Assembly: GCF_014652235.1 (NCBI RefSeq)
Contig: NZ_BMYK01000004.1
Location: 248,001 to 312,000, forward strand
Origin: Pseudorhodoferax aquiterrae
GTDB lineage: Bacteria; Pseudomonadota; Gammaproteobacteria; Burkholderiales; Burkholderiaceae_C
DNA length: 64,000 nucleotides
Direction of reading: 5' to 3'
Part shown: in pieces, positions 50,859-58,872 of the stretch
How the letters are laid out: every line of letters begins with the position of its first letter
How positions within the stretch are numbered: position 1 is the first letter of the stretch
Notes under the pieces: model-generated
Seen by the model: the letters and a program-made list of their open reading frames with translations, nothing else
What the model was told of the DNA's origin: nothing
Database searches by the model: none
Position numbers and translations under genes: made by a program

Positions 50859-51830
50859 TCAGTCGAGCTTGATGTTTCCGCTGCGCACGACGGTGCCCCA
50901 GCGCTGTTGTTCGGTCTTCAGCAGTGCGGCAGCCTCCTGCGACGTGCCGCCCACGGGTGCGCTGCCCTCGGCGAGCAGCGTGGCGATGGTGTCGGTGCGC
51001 GCCAGGGCCTTGGCCACTTCGGCTTGCAGGCGCGCCACGATGGCGGGCGGCGTGCCGGCCGGCGCGACGAGCATCTTCCAGTCGCTCGTGTCGAAGCCGG
51101 CATAGCCGCTCTCGGCCACCGTCGGCACATCGGGCAGCGCGGGCATGCGCTTGGCCGAGCTGACCGCCAGCGCACGCAGCTTGCCGGCCTTGACGAACGG
51201 GATGACCGTCTGCGGCGTCGCGAAGTAGTAGTCGACCTGGCCGCCCAGCAGATCGTTGGCCGCGGGACCGGCGCCCTTGTAGGGGATGTGCCGCGTGCGG
51301 ATGCCCGCCTGCTGCGTGAAGACCTCGCCGGTCAGGTGGCCCACGGTGCCGTTGCCGGCCGAGGCCATGGTCAGCGCATCGGGTTGGGCCTTCGCGGCGT
51401 CGACCAGGTCCTTCAAGGTCTTGTAGGGCGCCCCGTCCTTGACCACCAGCACCACGGCCTGGCCCGCCACCGTCGCCACGGGGGTGAAGGCCTTGACCGC
51501 GTCGTAAGGCATCTTCGCGTACAGCGACGGGTTGATGGCCAGGTTGGCCGTCTGGCCCATGCCCAGCGTGTAGCCGTCCGGTGCCGCCTTGGCCACGGCG
51601 TCCATGCCGATGTTGCCGCCCGCGCCGGCCTTGTTGTCCACGACCAGCGTCCAGCCCGTGCCGATGCGGACCTTGTCCAGCACCATGCGCGTCACGATGT
51701 CGGTGCCGCCGCCCGGCGGGAAGGGCACGATCACCTTGATCGGCTGGCTGGGATACGCGCCGGGTTGCGCATGTGCGGCGGCGGCAAGGACCAGCGCGAG
51801 CGCGCCGGAAAGACGGGGCGAAAGCCTCAT
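50859..51830 (-). CDS. Bug-family (TctC-like) periplasmic binding protein
   Basis: Third Bug protein, 323 residues, with a signal peptide to about residue 21 (AAAHA-QP). Family marks are YPSQPIKVIVPFPPGGGTDIVTR, NGTVGHLTGEVF and RHIPYKGAGPAANDLLGGQVDYY. It lies 25 bases upstream of the previous Bug gene. AGGAGACACC precedes the ATG at 51830. Confidence 0.92.
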   Translation of the reverse strand: MRLSPRLSGALALVLAAAAHAQPGAYPSQPIKVIVPFPPGGGTDIVTRMVLDKVRIGTGWTLVVDNKAGAGGNIGMDAVAKAAPDGYTLGMGQTANLAINPSLYAKMPYDAVKAFTPVATVAGQAVVLVVKDGAPYKTLKDLVDAAKAQPDALTMASAGNGTVGHLTGEVFTQQAGIRTRHIPYKGAGPAANDLLGGQVDYYFATPQTVIPFVKAGKLRALAVSSAKRMPALPDVPTVAESGYAGFDTSDWKMLVAPAGTPPAIVARLQAEVAKALARTDTIATLLAEGSAPVGGTSQEAAALLKTEQQRWGTVVRSGNIKLD

Positions 51831-51865
51831 GGTGTCTCCTGGATGGTTGGAAGGGCGGAAAGCGG

Positions 51866-52837
51866 TCAGGCCAGCCGGTACACGCGGCTCGCCGTGCCAT
51901 GGAACAGGGCGTGGCGCTCGGTGGTGGAGAAATCGGCCGTGAGCTTCTTGAACGCGTTCCAGCCGTTCACGAAGCTGTACGAGCCCTTGTCGACCGGGAA
52001 ATTGCTTTCGAACATGCAGCGCTCGGGGCCGAACGCGTCGATGCAGCCGAGCATCCAGGGCCGCCAGGTGGCGGCCAGCCGGTCCGAGCTTGGCGGCAGC
52101 GCGCCGCTGTCGAAGCCGAAGCCGTTGATGCGCATGCCCAGGCCGCCCAGCTTCACATGCACGTTGGGGAACCGGGCCAGCGCTTGCATGGACGCCTTCC
52201 AGCGGGCGAACACCTCGTCGCGGTGCGCCGCATGGGCGCCGATGCGCACCACGCCGCCGCAGTGGTCCACGATGATGGGCAGCGCGGGAAAGGCGGCCGC
52301 CACCTCCATCAGCTCGGGCAGCTGCGGCCAGAACAGCCAGGCGTCGTAGGACAGGCCCTGCGCCTGCAGCTGCGCCAGGCCGGCCCGGTAGGCCGCATCG
52401 CGCAGCAGGCCCGGCGGCGCGGCGGTCAGCGGGTTGGCCAGCGAACCGTCCGCATCCCAGGTGGTCAGGTGGCGCACGCCGCGAAAGCGGCCGCGGCCCG
52501 CCTGGGCATGGGCGTCCAGCACCGGGGCGACGCCGGCTCCCAGGCGCAGGTCGGCGTAGCCCACGATGCCCTTGGCGACCTCGGGCGCCAGCGCGCCCGC
52601 CGTGGACGCCACGACGAACGCGGTCTCGCCGACCGGCCGCAGGGCCTCGGGGCCATCGGCCCGGTAGCGCGTGAGCGCCTGCATGTAGACCGAGGCCTGG
52701 ACGGCGTGCCCGCTGCGGGCGTCGGCCGCGTAGTCGGCGTGCAGATAGGTCCAGCCGGGGCGGTCGTAGAAGTGGTGGTGTGCGTCCACGATGGGCAGGG
52801 CCGGCTCGTGGCCTGCTCCTGGCCACACTGCAGCCAT
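51866..52837 (-). CDS. Amidohydrolase, 2-pyrone-4,6-dicarboxylate-lactonase-like
   Basis: TIM-barrel metal hydrolase of 323 residues (amidohydrolase_2 type). The N-terminal metal motif is IVDAHHHFYDRPGW; later marks are LPIIVDHCGGV and CMFESNFPVDKG. Relatives hydrolyse lactones or decarboxylate cyclic acids. It is the first gene of the IclR-linked operon, about 90 bases downstream of the first operator. A lactone-opening step before CoA activation is a reasonable guess but not shown. Confidence 0.83.
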   Translation of the reverse strand: MAAVWPGAGHEPALPIVDAHHHFYDRPGWTYLHADYAADARSGHAVQASVYMQALTRYRADGPEALRPVGETAFVVASTAGALAPEVAKGIVGYADLRLGAGVAPVLDAHAQAGRGRFRGVRHLTTWDADGSLANPLTAAPPGLLRDAAYRAGLAQLQAQGLSYDAWLFWPQLPELMEVAAAFPALPIIVDHCGGVVRIGAHAAHRDEVFARWKASMQALARFPNVHVKLGGLGMRINGFGFDSGALPPSSDRLAATWRPWMLGCIDAFGPERCMFESNFPVDKGSYSFVNGWNAFKKLTADFSTTERHALFHGTASRVYRLA

Positions 52838-52927
52838 GCCTCGCGCACGGGAAGGTTGTTGGAACTCACCGCTGGCGCCCCGGGCAGCTGGGGGCCGTGG
52901 TCTGCTTCGTGGATGGGTAGGTCATGT

Positions 52928-52944
52928 GTTCTATCGAACAGAAC
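52928..52944. promoter_or_regulatory. IclR operator candidate 1
   Basis: GTTCTATCGAACAGAAC, an inverted repeat GTTCT-N7-AGAAC, lies upstream of the amidohydrolase operon. It is one of three near-identical sites in the divergent gap and starts exactly 20 bases before site 2, so both lie on the same helix face. Confidence 0.7.
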
Positions 52945-52947
52945 TAC

Positions 52948-52964
52948 GTTCTATGTAAAAGAAC
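52948..52964. promoter_or_regulatory. IclR operator candidate 2
   Basis: GTTCTATGTAAAAGAAC has the same arms and spacing as site 1 (GTTCT-N7-AGAAC). Sites 1 and 2 would allow binding of two dimers near the promoter of the catabolic operon. Confidence 0.7.
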
Positions 52965-53030
52965 TATAAGTGGGCCAAGCCTGGCTGGGACATACGGGAA
53001 AACCCTTGAATTTGGCGCTGCGCGCCGCGT

Positions 53031-53047
53031 GTTCTACTAGGCAGAAC
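53031..53047. promoter_or_regulatory. IclR operator candidate 3
   Basis: GTTCTACTAGGCAGAAC again shows GTTCT-N7-AGAAC. It ends 13 bases before the iclR-type start codon, where it could mediate autoregulation, and lies 83 bases from site 2. Confidence 0.65.
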
Positions 53048-53060
53048 CAGCACTGCCGCC

Positions 53061-53846
53061 ATGACGACCGAGCCATCCCATCCCACGGCCGACACCGACC
53101 CCGCCGAACCCTCGAGCGGCGTGGCGGTGCTGGACCGTGCATTCGCCCTGCTGGGCGCCTTCCAACCCACCGACGACCGGCTGAGCCTCACGGAGCTGTC
53201 GCGCCGCACAGGGCTGTACAAGAGCACGGTGCTCCGGCTGCTGGCGGCGCTCGAGCACGGGGGCTTCATGCGCAAGCTCGACGACGGGCAGTACGCCATC
53301 GGCCCGCAGCCCATGCGCCTGGCCGCGATCTACCAGCGCTCCTTCCGCGTGGATTCCGTCATCGAGCCCTTGCTGGCTGAGCTCAGCGCCAGCCTCGGCG
53401 AGACGGCTTCGTTCTACGTGCGGGCGGGAAGCCGGCGCCTGGTGGTCAGCCGCGTCGAACCGGCCCGCGCAGTGCGCGTGTCCATCCGGGTGGGGGAAGA
53501 CTTCGACGTCGCCAAGGGCGCCTCGGGCAAGGTGCTGTGCGCGTTCACCGACGACGACGCCGCGGGCGAGCCGGTGCGCGCACGCCTGTGGGCCACGTCC
53601 TATGGAGAGCGCGACGCCGAGACGGCCTCCGCCTCGGTGCCCGTGTTCGGCGCGCTCGGCGAGCTCAGGGGGGCGCTCACGGTGTCCGGCCCGCTGTCCC
53701 GCCTCGGTGAGCCCGCGGCCATGCAGACCGCCGTGGCGCAGTTGCTCGAGATGGCCCGCCGGGCCACGGCCGGCTTCGGCGGAAATCCCGCGCGGTACGC
53801 CGCGGCGGTGCAGCCGGCGCCCGGGCCGGCCGGCGCACGGATCTGA
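53061..53846 (+). CDS. IclR-family transcription regulator
   Basis: Regulator of 261 residues with an N-terminal winged helix-turn-helix (LSLTELSRRTGLYKSTVLRLLAALE, about 38-62) and a C-terminal GAF-like effector domain (VASGETASFYVR-type start, then GASGKVLCAF). IclR proteins sense small organic acids. It faces the amidohydrolase-Bug-CaiB-lyase operon, with three 17-bp repeats between, so it very probably controls that operon. It converges on the acyl-CoA ligase gene. Confidence 0.94.
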   Translation: MTTEPSHPTADTDPAEPSSGVAVLDRAFALLGAFQPTDDRLSLTELSRRTGLYKSTVLRLLAALEHGGFMRKLDDGQYAIGPQPMRLAAIYQRSFRVDSVIEPLLAELSASLGETASFYVRAGSRRLVVSRVEPARAVRVSIRVGEDFDVAKGASGKVLCAFTDDDAAGEPVRARLWATSYGERDAETASASVPVFGALGELRGALTVSGPLSRLGEPAAMQTAVAQLLEMARRATAGFGGNPARYAAAVQPAPGPAGARI

Positions 53847-53867
53847 GGCGTCGCCTGGGCCGGAGGA

Positions 53868-55679
53868 TCAGTCCGCCAGCACCACGGGCCCGGCGCTCGC
53901 CGTCGCCGCATAGAGCCGCTCGACCTCGGCATGGCGCCGCTGCAGCACCGCGCGCTGGTTGAGGTAGCCCTTGTCCGTGATCTCGCCGGCCTCCAGAGCA
54001 GGCGGGGCGTCCAGGACCAGCGCGCGGCGCGGGCTGCGTGCCGAACCCGCGCCGGCGGCGGTCTGTTCCTGCATCACCCGACACAGCGCCGCCCGCAGCC
54101 GGTCGGGCTGCTGCTGGCCGGCGGCCGAGGGGAACACCAGCAGCCCGATCTCGGCCCGGTCGTGGCCTGCGACGACGATGTCCTGCACCAGCGGTGCGAG
54201 CCGCGACACCAGTTCCACGCGCAGCGTGCCGACCGAGACCCAGGTGCCGCTGGACAGCTTGAAGTCCTCGGCCACGCGGCCGTCGAACACGATGCCGCGT
54301 GCGGGCTGCTCGGCGTCGAGCAGCCGGCCCGCATCGCCGATGCGGTAGTCGCCCTGCGCGTCGAAGGCCGCGGCGGTTTCCTGCGGGCCGTGCAGGTAGC
54401 CGGGGAACACGGTGACGCCGCGGATACGCATCTCCAGCTTGTCGCCGCTGGGCACGAAGCGCACCGCCATGCCGGGCAGCGGGTTGCCGATGCAGCCCGC
54501 ACCGTCCTGTTGCCAGTGCGCCGTGGTGATGGCCGGGGCGGTCTCGGTGCAGCCCCAGGAGGTGGTCAGCCACAGCGGCCGGCCCGGACGCACGCGTTCG
54601 GCCAGGGCCTGCAGGCGCTGCCAGGTGGAGGGCGCCAGCGCGGCCGCCGCGTAGAAGGCCAGGCGCAAGCGCGACAGGACGTCTGCAGCCAGCGCGTCGT
54701 CGGCCTCCAGCAGGGGCAGCAGCATGTCGAAGCCGCGCGGCACGTTGAACCACAGCGTGGGCCGCACTGCGCGCAGGTTGCGCGCGGTCTTCTCGACGAG
54801 CCCCGGCGCGGGCCGGCCTTCGTCGATGTACAGCGCGCCGCCATGCGCCAGCACCATGTGCAGGTTGTGGTTGCCGCCGAAGGTGTGGCTCCAGGGCAGC
54901 CAGTCCACCAGCACGGGCGGCTCCAGCGCGAGGAAGCGCCAGGTCTGCGCCATCTGCTGCTGGTTCGCGCACAGCATGCGGTGCGTGTTGATGACCGCCT
55001 TGGGCCGGCCCGTGGAGCCCGAGGTCAGCAGGTACTTGGCGTGGTCGTCGGGCGCGATCGCTTCGAAGGCCTGCTGCACGGCCGGCGTCTCGCGCTTGGC
55101 CAGCAGCGCATCGAAGGCCAGGGCGCCGGGCCAGTCGGGCGCATGGGTGCTGAACACACAGGGCACGGTCAGGTCGCAGGCCGCCATGGCCGGTCCGTAG
55201 GTCCGCGCGTCGGCCGCGTAGACCAGGGCCGGCCGCAGCAGCGCGAGCATCTCGCGCAGCCGCGTGAAGTCCGTGGCCTGGCGCGAGTAGGCGCTGGACA
55301 GCGAGCAGGCGGGCCGGCCCACATGCATGGCGGCCAGCATCAGCACGGCGTGGTCGATCGCGTTGTCCGAGAGGATGACGACGGGCCGCCCCGCCGGCAG
55401 GCGCAGGTCCAGCAGCGCCTGGCCGACCGCGCCCACGGCCGCGCGCAAGCCGGCGTAGTCCAGGCGGCGCCAGTCCTGGCCATCGCCCGTGCGTTCGGCC
55501 AGCGCGGTGGCATGTGGCGTGGCGCGTGCCCAATGCTCCAGCCATTCGCCGACACAGCGCGCATGGGGTTCCAGCGCCACGGGTGAGTGCAGCACGAAGG
55601 AGCCGTCGCCGAGCTCGGTGCGCAGTACGGCGGGCGGCGCGATCTGGGTGGGATCGCTCAGGAAGTCGATGGGCGCCAT
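53868..55679 (-). CDS. Feruloyl-CoA-synthase-like AMP-dependent ligase
   Basis: Adenylate-forming acyl-CoA ligase of 603 residues. The AMP-binding P-loop is YLLTSGSTGRPKAV, and later marks are WGCTETAPAIT and the C-terminal hinge/lysine region (DGRVAEDFKLSSGTWVSV; GEITDKGYLNQ). The N-terminal pattern (RCVGEWLEHWA, VILSDNAIDHAVLMLAAMHVG) fits feruloyl-CoA synthases. It would activate an aryl or acyl acid to its CoA ester. It lies two bases after the dehydrogenase gene, last in the operon. Confidence 0.87.
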   Translation of the reverse strand: MAPIDFLSDPTQIAPPAVLRTELGDGSFVLHSPVALEPHARCVGEWLEHWARATPHATALAERTGDGQDWRRLDYAGLRAAVGAVGQALLDLRLPAGRPVVILSDNAIDHAVLMLAAMHVGRPACSLSSAYSRQATDFTRLREMLALLRPALVYAADARTYGPAMAACDLTVPCVFSTHAPDWPGALAFDALLAKRETPAVQQAFEAIAPDDHAKYLLTSGSTGRPKAVINTHRMLCANQQQMAQTWRFLALEPPVLVDWLPWSHTFGGNHNLHMVLAHGGALYIDEGRPAPGLVEKTARNLRAVRPTLWFNVPRGFDMLLPLLEADDALAADVLSRLRLAFYAAAALAPSTWQRLQALAERVRPGRPLWLTTSWGCTETAPAITTAHWQQDGAGCIGNPLPGMAVRFVPSGDKLEMRIRGVTVFPGYLHGPQETAAAFDAQGDYRIGDAGRLLDAEQPARGIVFDGRVAEDFKLSSGTWVSVGTLRVELVSRLAPLVQDIVVAGHDRAEIGLLVFPSAAGQQQPDRLRAALCRVMQEQTAAGAGSARSPRRALVLDAPPALEAGEITDKGYLNQRAVLQRRHAEVERLYAATASAGPVVLAD

Positions 55680-55681
55680 GT

Positions 55682-56620
55682 TCAGTCCAGTTCCGGGTGG
55701 TCGGCCTTGGCCGCCATGAGGTCCAGCAGCAGCTGGTCGCGGGCGCGCTGCAGTTCGGCCGCGCTGCGGCCGGCCAGGGCCTCGTCCACACCGGCCACCA
55801 CCTTGGCCTGCAGCCCGGCATGCAGGGTGGGCGCACCCAGGTCCTGCCACCAGCTTTCGATGGGGCCGCCCAGGTGCGCCAGCAGATGCGCCATGCCGCC
55901 TTCTCCGCCCGACAGGTGCAGGTTCAGGAACGGCCCCAGCAGCGCCCAGCGCAGGCCGGGCCCATGGGCGATCGCGGCGTCGATGTCCGCCACGCTGGCC
56001 ACGCCCTGGTCGACGAGGTGGAAGGCCTCGCGCCACAGCGCGGCCTGCAGCCGGTTGGCGATGTGGCCGCGGATCTCGCGCCGCACCTGGATGGGCTTCT
56101 TGCCGATGGCGCGGTAGAAGTCCATCGCGCGTGCGATGGCCTCGGGCGCCGTCTTCGCGCCACCGCCGACCTCGACCAGCGGGATCAGGTGCGGCGGGTT
56201 GAACGGGTGGCCCAGCACCACGCGCTCCGGGTGCGTGCAGGCGGACTGCATGGCGCTGACGGCCAGGCCCGAGGAACTGGAGGCCAGCAGCGTGCCGGGC
56301 GGGGCGGCGGCGTCCATGCGCGCGTAGAGCGCGGTCTTGAGGTCCTCCCGCTCGGGGCCGTTCTCCTGCACGAAGTCGGCCCCGGCCACGGCGTCCTCGA
56401 GCCGCGCGTGGAAGCGCAGCCGCTCGGGGGCCGCGCCCTCGGCCAGGCCCATGGCCTTGAGGGCTGGCCAGTGCCGTGCCACGGCCGCGCGCAGGCGCTG
56501 CTCGGCGCCTTCGGCCGGGTCGGTGGCGGCCACGTCCAGCCCGTGCGCGAGGAAGCAGGCCGCCCAGCTCGCGCCGATCACGCCGGTGCCGACGACGGCG
56601 ACGGTTCGGATCGGGCTCAT
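55682..56620 (-). CDS. 3-hydroxyacyl-CoA/carnitine-type dehydrogenase
   Basis: NAD-dependent dehydrogenase of 312 residues from the 3-hydroxyacyl-CoA dehydrogenase superfamily. The Rossmann motif is VVGTGVIGASWA (9-20); the catalytic region includes ASSSSGLAVSAM and GHPFNPPHLIPLVEV. Close relatives include L-carnitine dehydrogenase and lambda-crystallin. It would make a 3-keto acid that the cleavage enzyme encoded in the same operon could use. It overlaps the binding-protein gene by four bases. Confidence 0.87.
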   Translation of the reverse strand: MSPIRTVAVVGTGVIGASWAACFLAHGLDVAATDPAEGAEQRLRAAVARHWPALKAMGLAEGAAPERLRFHARLEDAVAGADFVQENGPEREDLKTALYARMDAAAPPGTLLASSSSGLAVSAMQSACTHPERVVLGHPFNPPHLIPLVEVGGGAKTAPEAIARAMDFYRAIGKKPIQVRREIRGHIANRLQAALWREAFHLVDQGVASVADIDAAIAHGPGLRWALLGPFLNLHLSGGEGGMAHLLAHLGGPIESWWQDLGAPTLHAGLQAKVVAGVDEALAGRSAAELQRARDQLLLDLMAAKADHPELD

Positions 56621-57825
56621 AGCGCCTTCCAGCGCGCGCAGCGCGACTCGGCCTTGGTGGTCCAGGCGGCTTCGCCCGCGATGGTCTCCACGACCTTGTA
56701 GTAGTCCCAGGGCTCCTGCGACTCGGCCGGCGTCTTCACCTGCACCAGCCGCATGTCGTGCACCATGAGGCCGTCCTCGCGCAGCCAGCCGTTCTGCATG
56801 AACATGTCGTTCACCTTCGTTCTGCGCAGCTGGGCCATGACCTTGTCCCCGTCGTCGGTGCCGGCGGCCTGCACGGCCTTCAAGTACTGCAGCGCGGCCG
56901 AGTAGTCGCCCGCATGGAAGGAGGTCGGCATGCGCTTGTGCTTGTCGAAGAAGCGGCGCGCCCAGGCGCGCGCTTCGGGCGACTGGTTCCAGTACCAGCT
57001 GTCGGTCAGGAACATGCCCTGCGCGGTCTTCAGGCCCAGCGCGTGCACGTCGTTGATCGTGATGATCATGCCGGCCAGCTTCATGGTCTTGCCGATGCCG
57101 AACTCGGCCGCCGACTTGATCGCGTTGACCGTGTCGCTGCCGGCATTGGCCAGCGCCAGCACCTGGGCCTTGGAGGCCTGGGCCTGCAGCATGAAGGACG
57201 AGAAGTCGTTCGCGCCCAGCGGGTGCTTGACCGCACCGGCCACCGTGCCGCCGTTCGCCTCCAGCGTCTTGCTCGCATCGGCCTGCAGTGCGGTGCCGAA
57301 GGCATAGTCGGCCGTCACGAAGTACCAGCTCTTGCCGCCCGATCGGGCGACCGCATTGGCCGTGCCGCGGGCCATGGCCACGGTGTCGTAGGCGTAGTGC
57401 ACGGTGTAGGGCGAGCAGTGTTCGTTGGTCAGCCCCGAGGCGCCCGCGCCCACCACGAAGTAGGGCCGCTTCTTCTCGGCCGCCACGCCGGCCATCGCGA
57501 TGGCTGCGCCCGAGCCCACGCCGCCGATCAGCATGTCCAGCCTGTTCACGTCGAACCACTCGCGCGCCTTGGCCGCCGCGATGTCGGCCTTGTTCTGGTG
57601 GTCCACGGTGAGGAGCTCGATCTTCTTGCCGTTGACGGTGCCGCCCATGTCGGCAATCGCCATGCGGATGGCCTCGGCGCCGGCCGGCCCGTCGTAGTCG
57701 CGGTACAGGCCCGACATGTCGCTGACGAAGCCGATGCGGACGACGTCGTCCGAGATCTGCGCCTGCGCGCCGGCCGCGCAGGCCAGGGCGGCGCACAGCG
57801 CCGCCATCGTGCGTCGATGGGTCAT
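56617..57825 (-). CDS. ABC-type substrate-binding protein (Peripla_BP_6 family)
   Basis: Periplasmic binding protein of 402 residues, Liv-type, with a signal peptide to about residue 22 (AAGAQA-QI). Family marks are VRIGFVSDMSGLYRDYDGPAG and LIGGVGSGAAIAMAGVAAEKKRPYFVVG. No permease or ATPase genes are near, so it must work with a transporter encoded elsewhere or act as a sensor. It overlaps the dehydrogenase gene (ATGA) and follows the cleavage enzyme gene by ten bases. Confidence 0.9.
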   Translation of the reverse strand: MTHRRTMAALCAALACAAGAQAQISDDVVRIGFVSDMSGLYRDYDGPAGAEAIRMAIADMGGTVNGKKIELLTVDHQNKADIAAAKAREWFDVNRLDMLIGGVGSGAAIAMAGVAAEKKRPYFVVGAGASGLTNEHCSPYTVHYAYDTVAMARGTANAVARSGGKSWYFVTADYAFGTALQADASKTLEANGGTVAGAVKHPLGANDFSSFMLQAQASKAQVLALANAGSDTVNAIKSAAEFGIGKTMKLAGMIITINDVHALGLKTAQGMFLTDSWYWNQSPEARAWARRFFDKHKRMPTSFHAGDYSAALQYLKAVQAAGTDDGDKVMAQLRRTKVNDMFMQNGWLREDGLMVHDMRLVQVKTPAESQEPWDYYKVVETIAGEAAWTTKAESRCARWKAL

Positions 57826-57835
57826 GGGGTGTCTC

Positions 57836-58762
57836 CTAGCGGTTGTGGGGGGCGAACTCCGGGCGCGCTGCTCCCGGCCTCGGCAGGCCCATGATCTGGC
57901 GCGCCTCTGCGGGCGTGGCCGGTTCCATGTCGAGCTCGCGGATGATGCGCACGATGCGCTCGGTCAGCTGCACGTTGGTGGCCAGTTCGCCCTGGCGGAA
58001 GTACAGGTTGTCCTCCAGGCCCACGCGCGCATGGCCGCCCAGCAGCAGCGCGGCCACGTTGGCTTCCAGCTGCGAGGGGCCGATGCCGCTCACGCAGAAG
58101 ATGCTGTTGGCGGGCAGGGTGTCCACCATCTGCTGCAAAAAGCGCGGCGAGTACGGCATCGCGTTCTGGAAGTTGCGGTGCACGTTCATGACCAGGTTGA
58201 TGAAGTGCGGCGCGTCGTCGTGGCCCTCGCCGATCAGCGTCGTCACGTCCTGCAGGATGTGGGTGGGGCTGAACACCTCCCACTCGGGCTTGATGCCGCG
58301 CGCCTTCATGCCCGCGGCCAGCGCCCGGCCCTTGGACAGCGGCGTGTCCATCAGGATCTCCCTGCCCTCGAAGCTGAGGTTCAGCGTGGTGGCGTCCAGC
58401 GTGCACATCTCGGCGCCCGCGTCCATGCCCTGGATGCGCTCCTCCCAGGCGATCTCCCAGCGCTCGCCGGCCAGCGGGCGCACCATGTCGCCGTGCACGC
58501 CGCCGCCCGTGGAGTTGTTGAGCACGATGTCGCAGCCGGCCGCGCGGATGCGCTGGTTCATGTCGCGGTAGATGGCGGGGTTGCAGGTGGCGCCGTCGTC
58601 GGGCCGGCGCGCGTGCAGCGCCACCACGCTGGCGCCCGCGTTCCAGCAGCGCACGACGTCCTCGGCGATCTCGGCGGGCTGGGTGGGCAGGTGGGGGTTC
58701 TGCGACTTGTGGGCCATGCCGCCCGTGGGGGCGATGGTCACGATGACCTTGCGTCTGGACAT
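57836..58762 (-). CDS. Beta-keto acid cleavage enzyme (BKACE, DUF849)
   Basis: TIM-barrel enzyme of 308 residues that, in its family, condenses a beta-keto acid with acetyl-CoA to give acetoacetate and a new acyl-CoA. Conserved marks are STGGG (Ser84), EMCTLD, PEWEVF (Glu162), and GGHARVGLEDN (Arg246, Glu250, Asp251). The usual zinc pair His-x-His reads Ala48-Leu-His50 here, and the early catalytic Glu is Met16. These changes may mark a distinct substrate subgroup rather than a dead enzyme. It is first in the four-gene operon. Confidence 0.9.
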   Translation of the reverse strand: MSRRKVIVTIAPTGGMAHKSQNPHLPTQPAEIAEDVVRCWNAGASVVALHARRPDDGATCNPAIYRDMNQRIRAAGCDIVLNNSTGGGVHGDMVRPLAGERWEIAWEERIQGMDAGAEMCTLDATTLNLSFEGREILMDTPLSKGRALAAGMKARGIKPEWEVFSPTHILQDVTTLIGEGHDDAPHFINLVMNVHRNFQNAMPYSPRFLQQMVDTLPANSIFCVSGIGPSQLEANVAALLLGGHARVGLEDNLYFRQGELATNVQLTERIVRIIRELDMEPATPAEARQIMGLPRPGAARPEFAPHNR

Positions 58763-58817
58763 GCCGTCTCCTTGGCGTGGGGATGCGGCATGGTGGTCCG
58801 CGCGCCGTGCGCATTCA

Positions 58818-58831
58818 GTCATCGCGACGAC
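58818..58831. promoter_or_regulatory. Imperfect palindrome between BKACE and Crp/Fnr genes
   Basis: GTCATCGCGACGAC shows symmetric GTC/GAC ends around TCGCGA with one mismatch. It lies in the divergent gap and might bind the Crp/Fnr-like protein. The match is weak and no TTGAT-type FNR site is present. Confidence 0.25.
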
Positions 58832-58872
58832 ATTCGGCCTCAGGGTTTTCGCGGTGCGCGGCCGCGGCTGCT

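Noticed and set aside
58763-58872. FNR or Crp binding box in the gap before the Crp/Fnr gene
   Set aside because: No TTGAT-N4-ATCAA or TGTGA-N6-TCACA match was found; only a weak palindrome is present.
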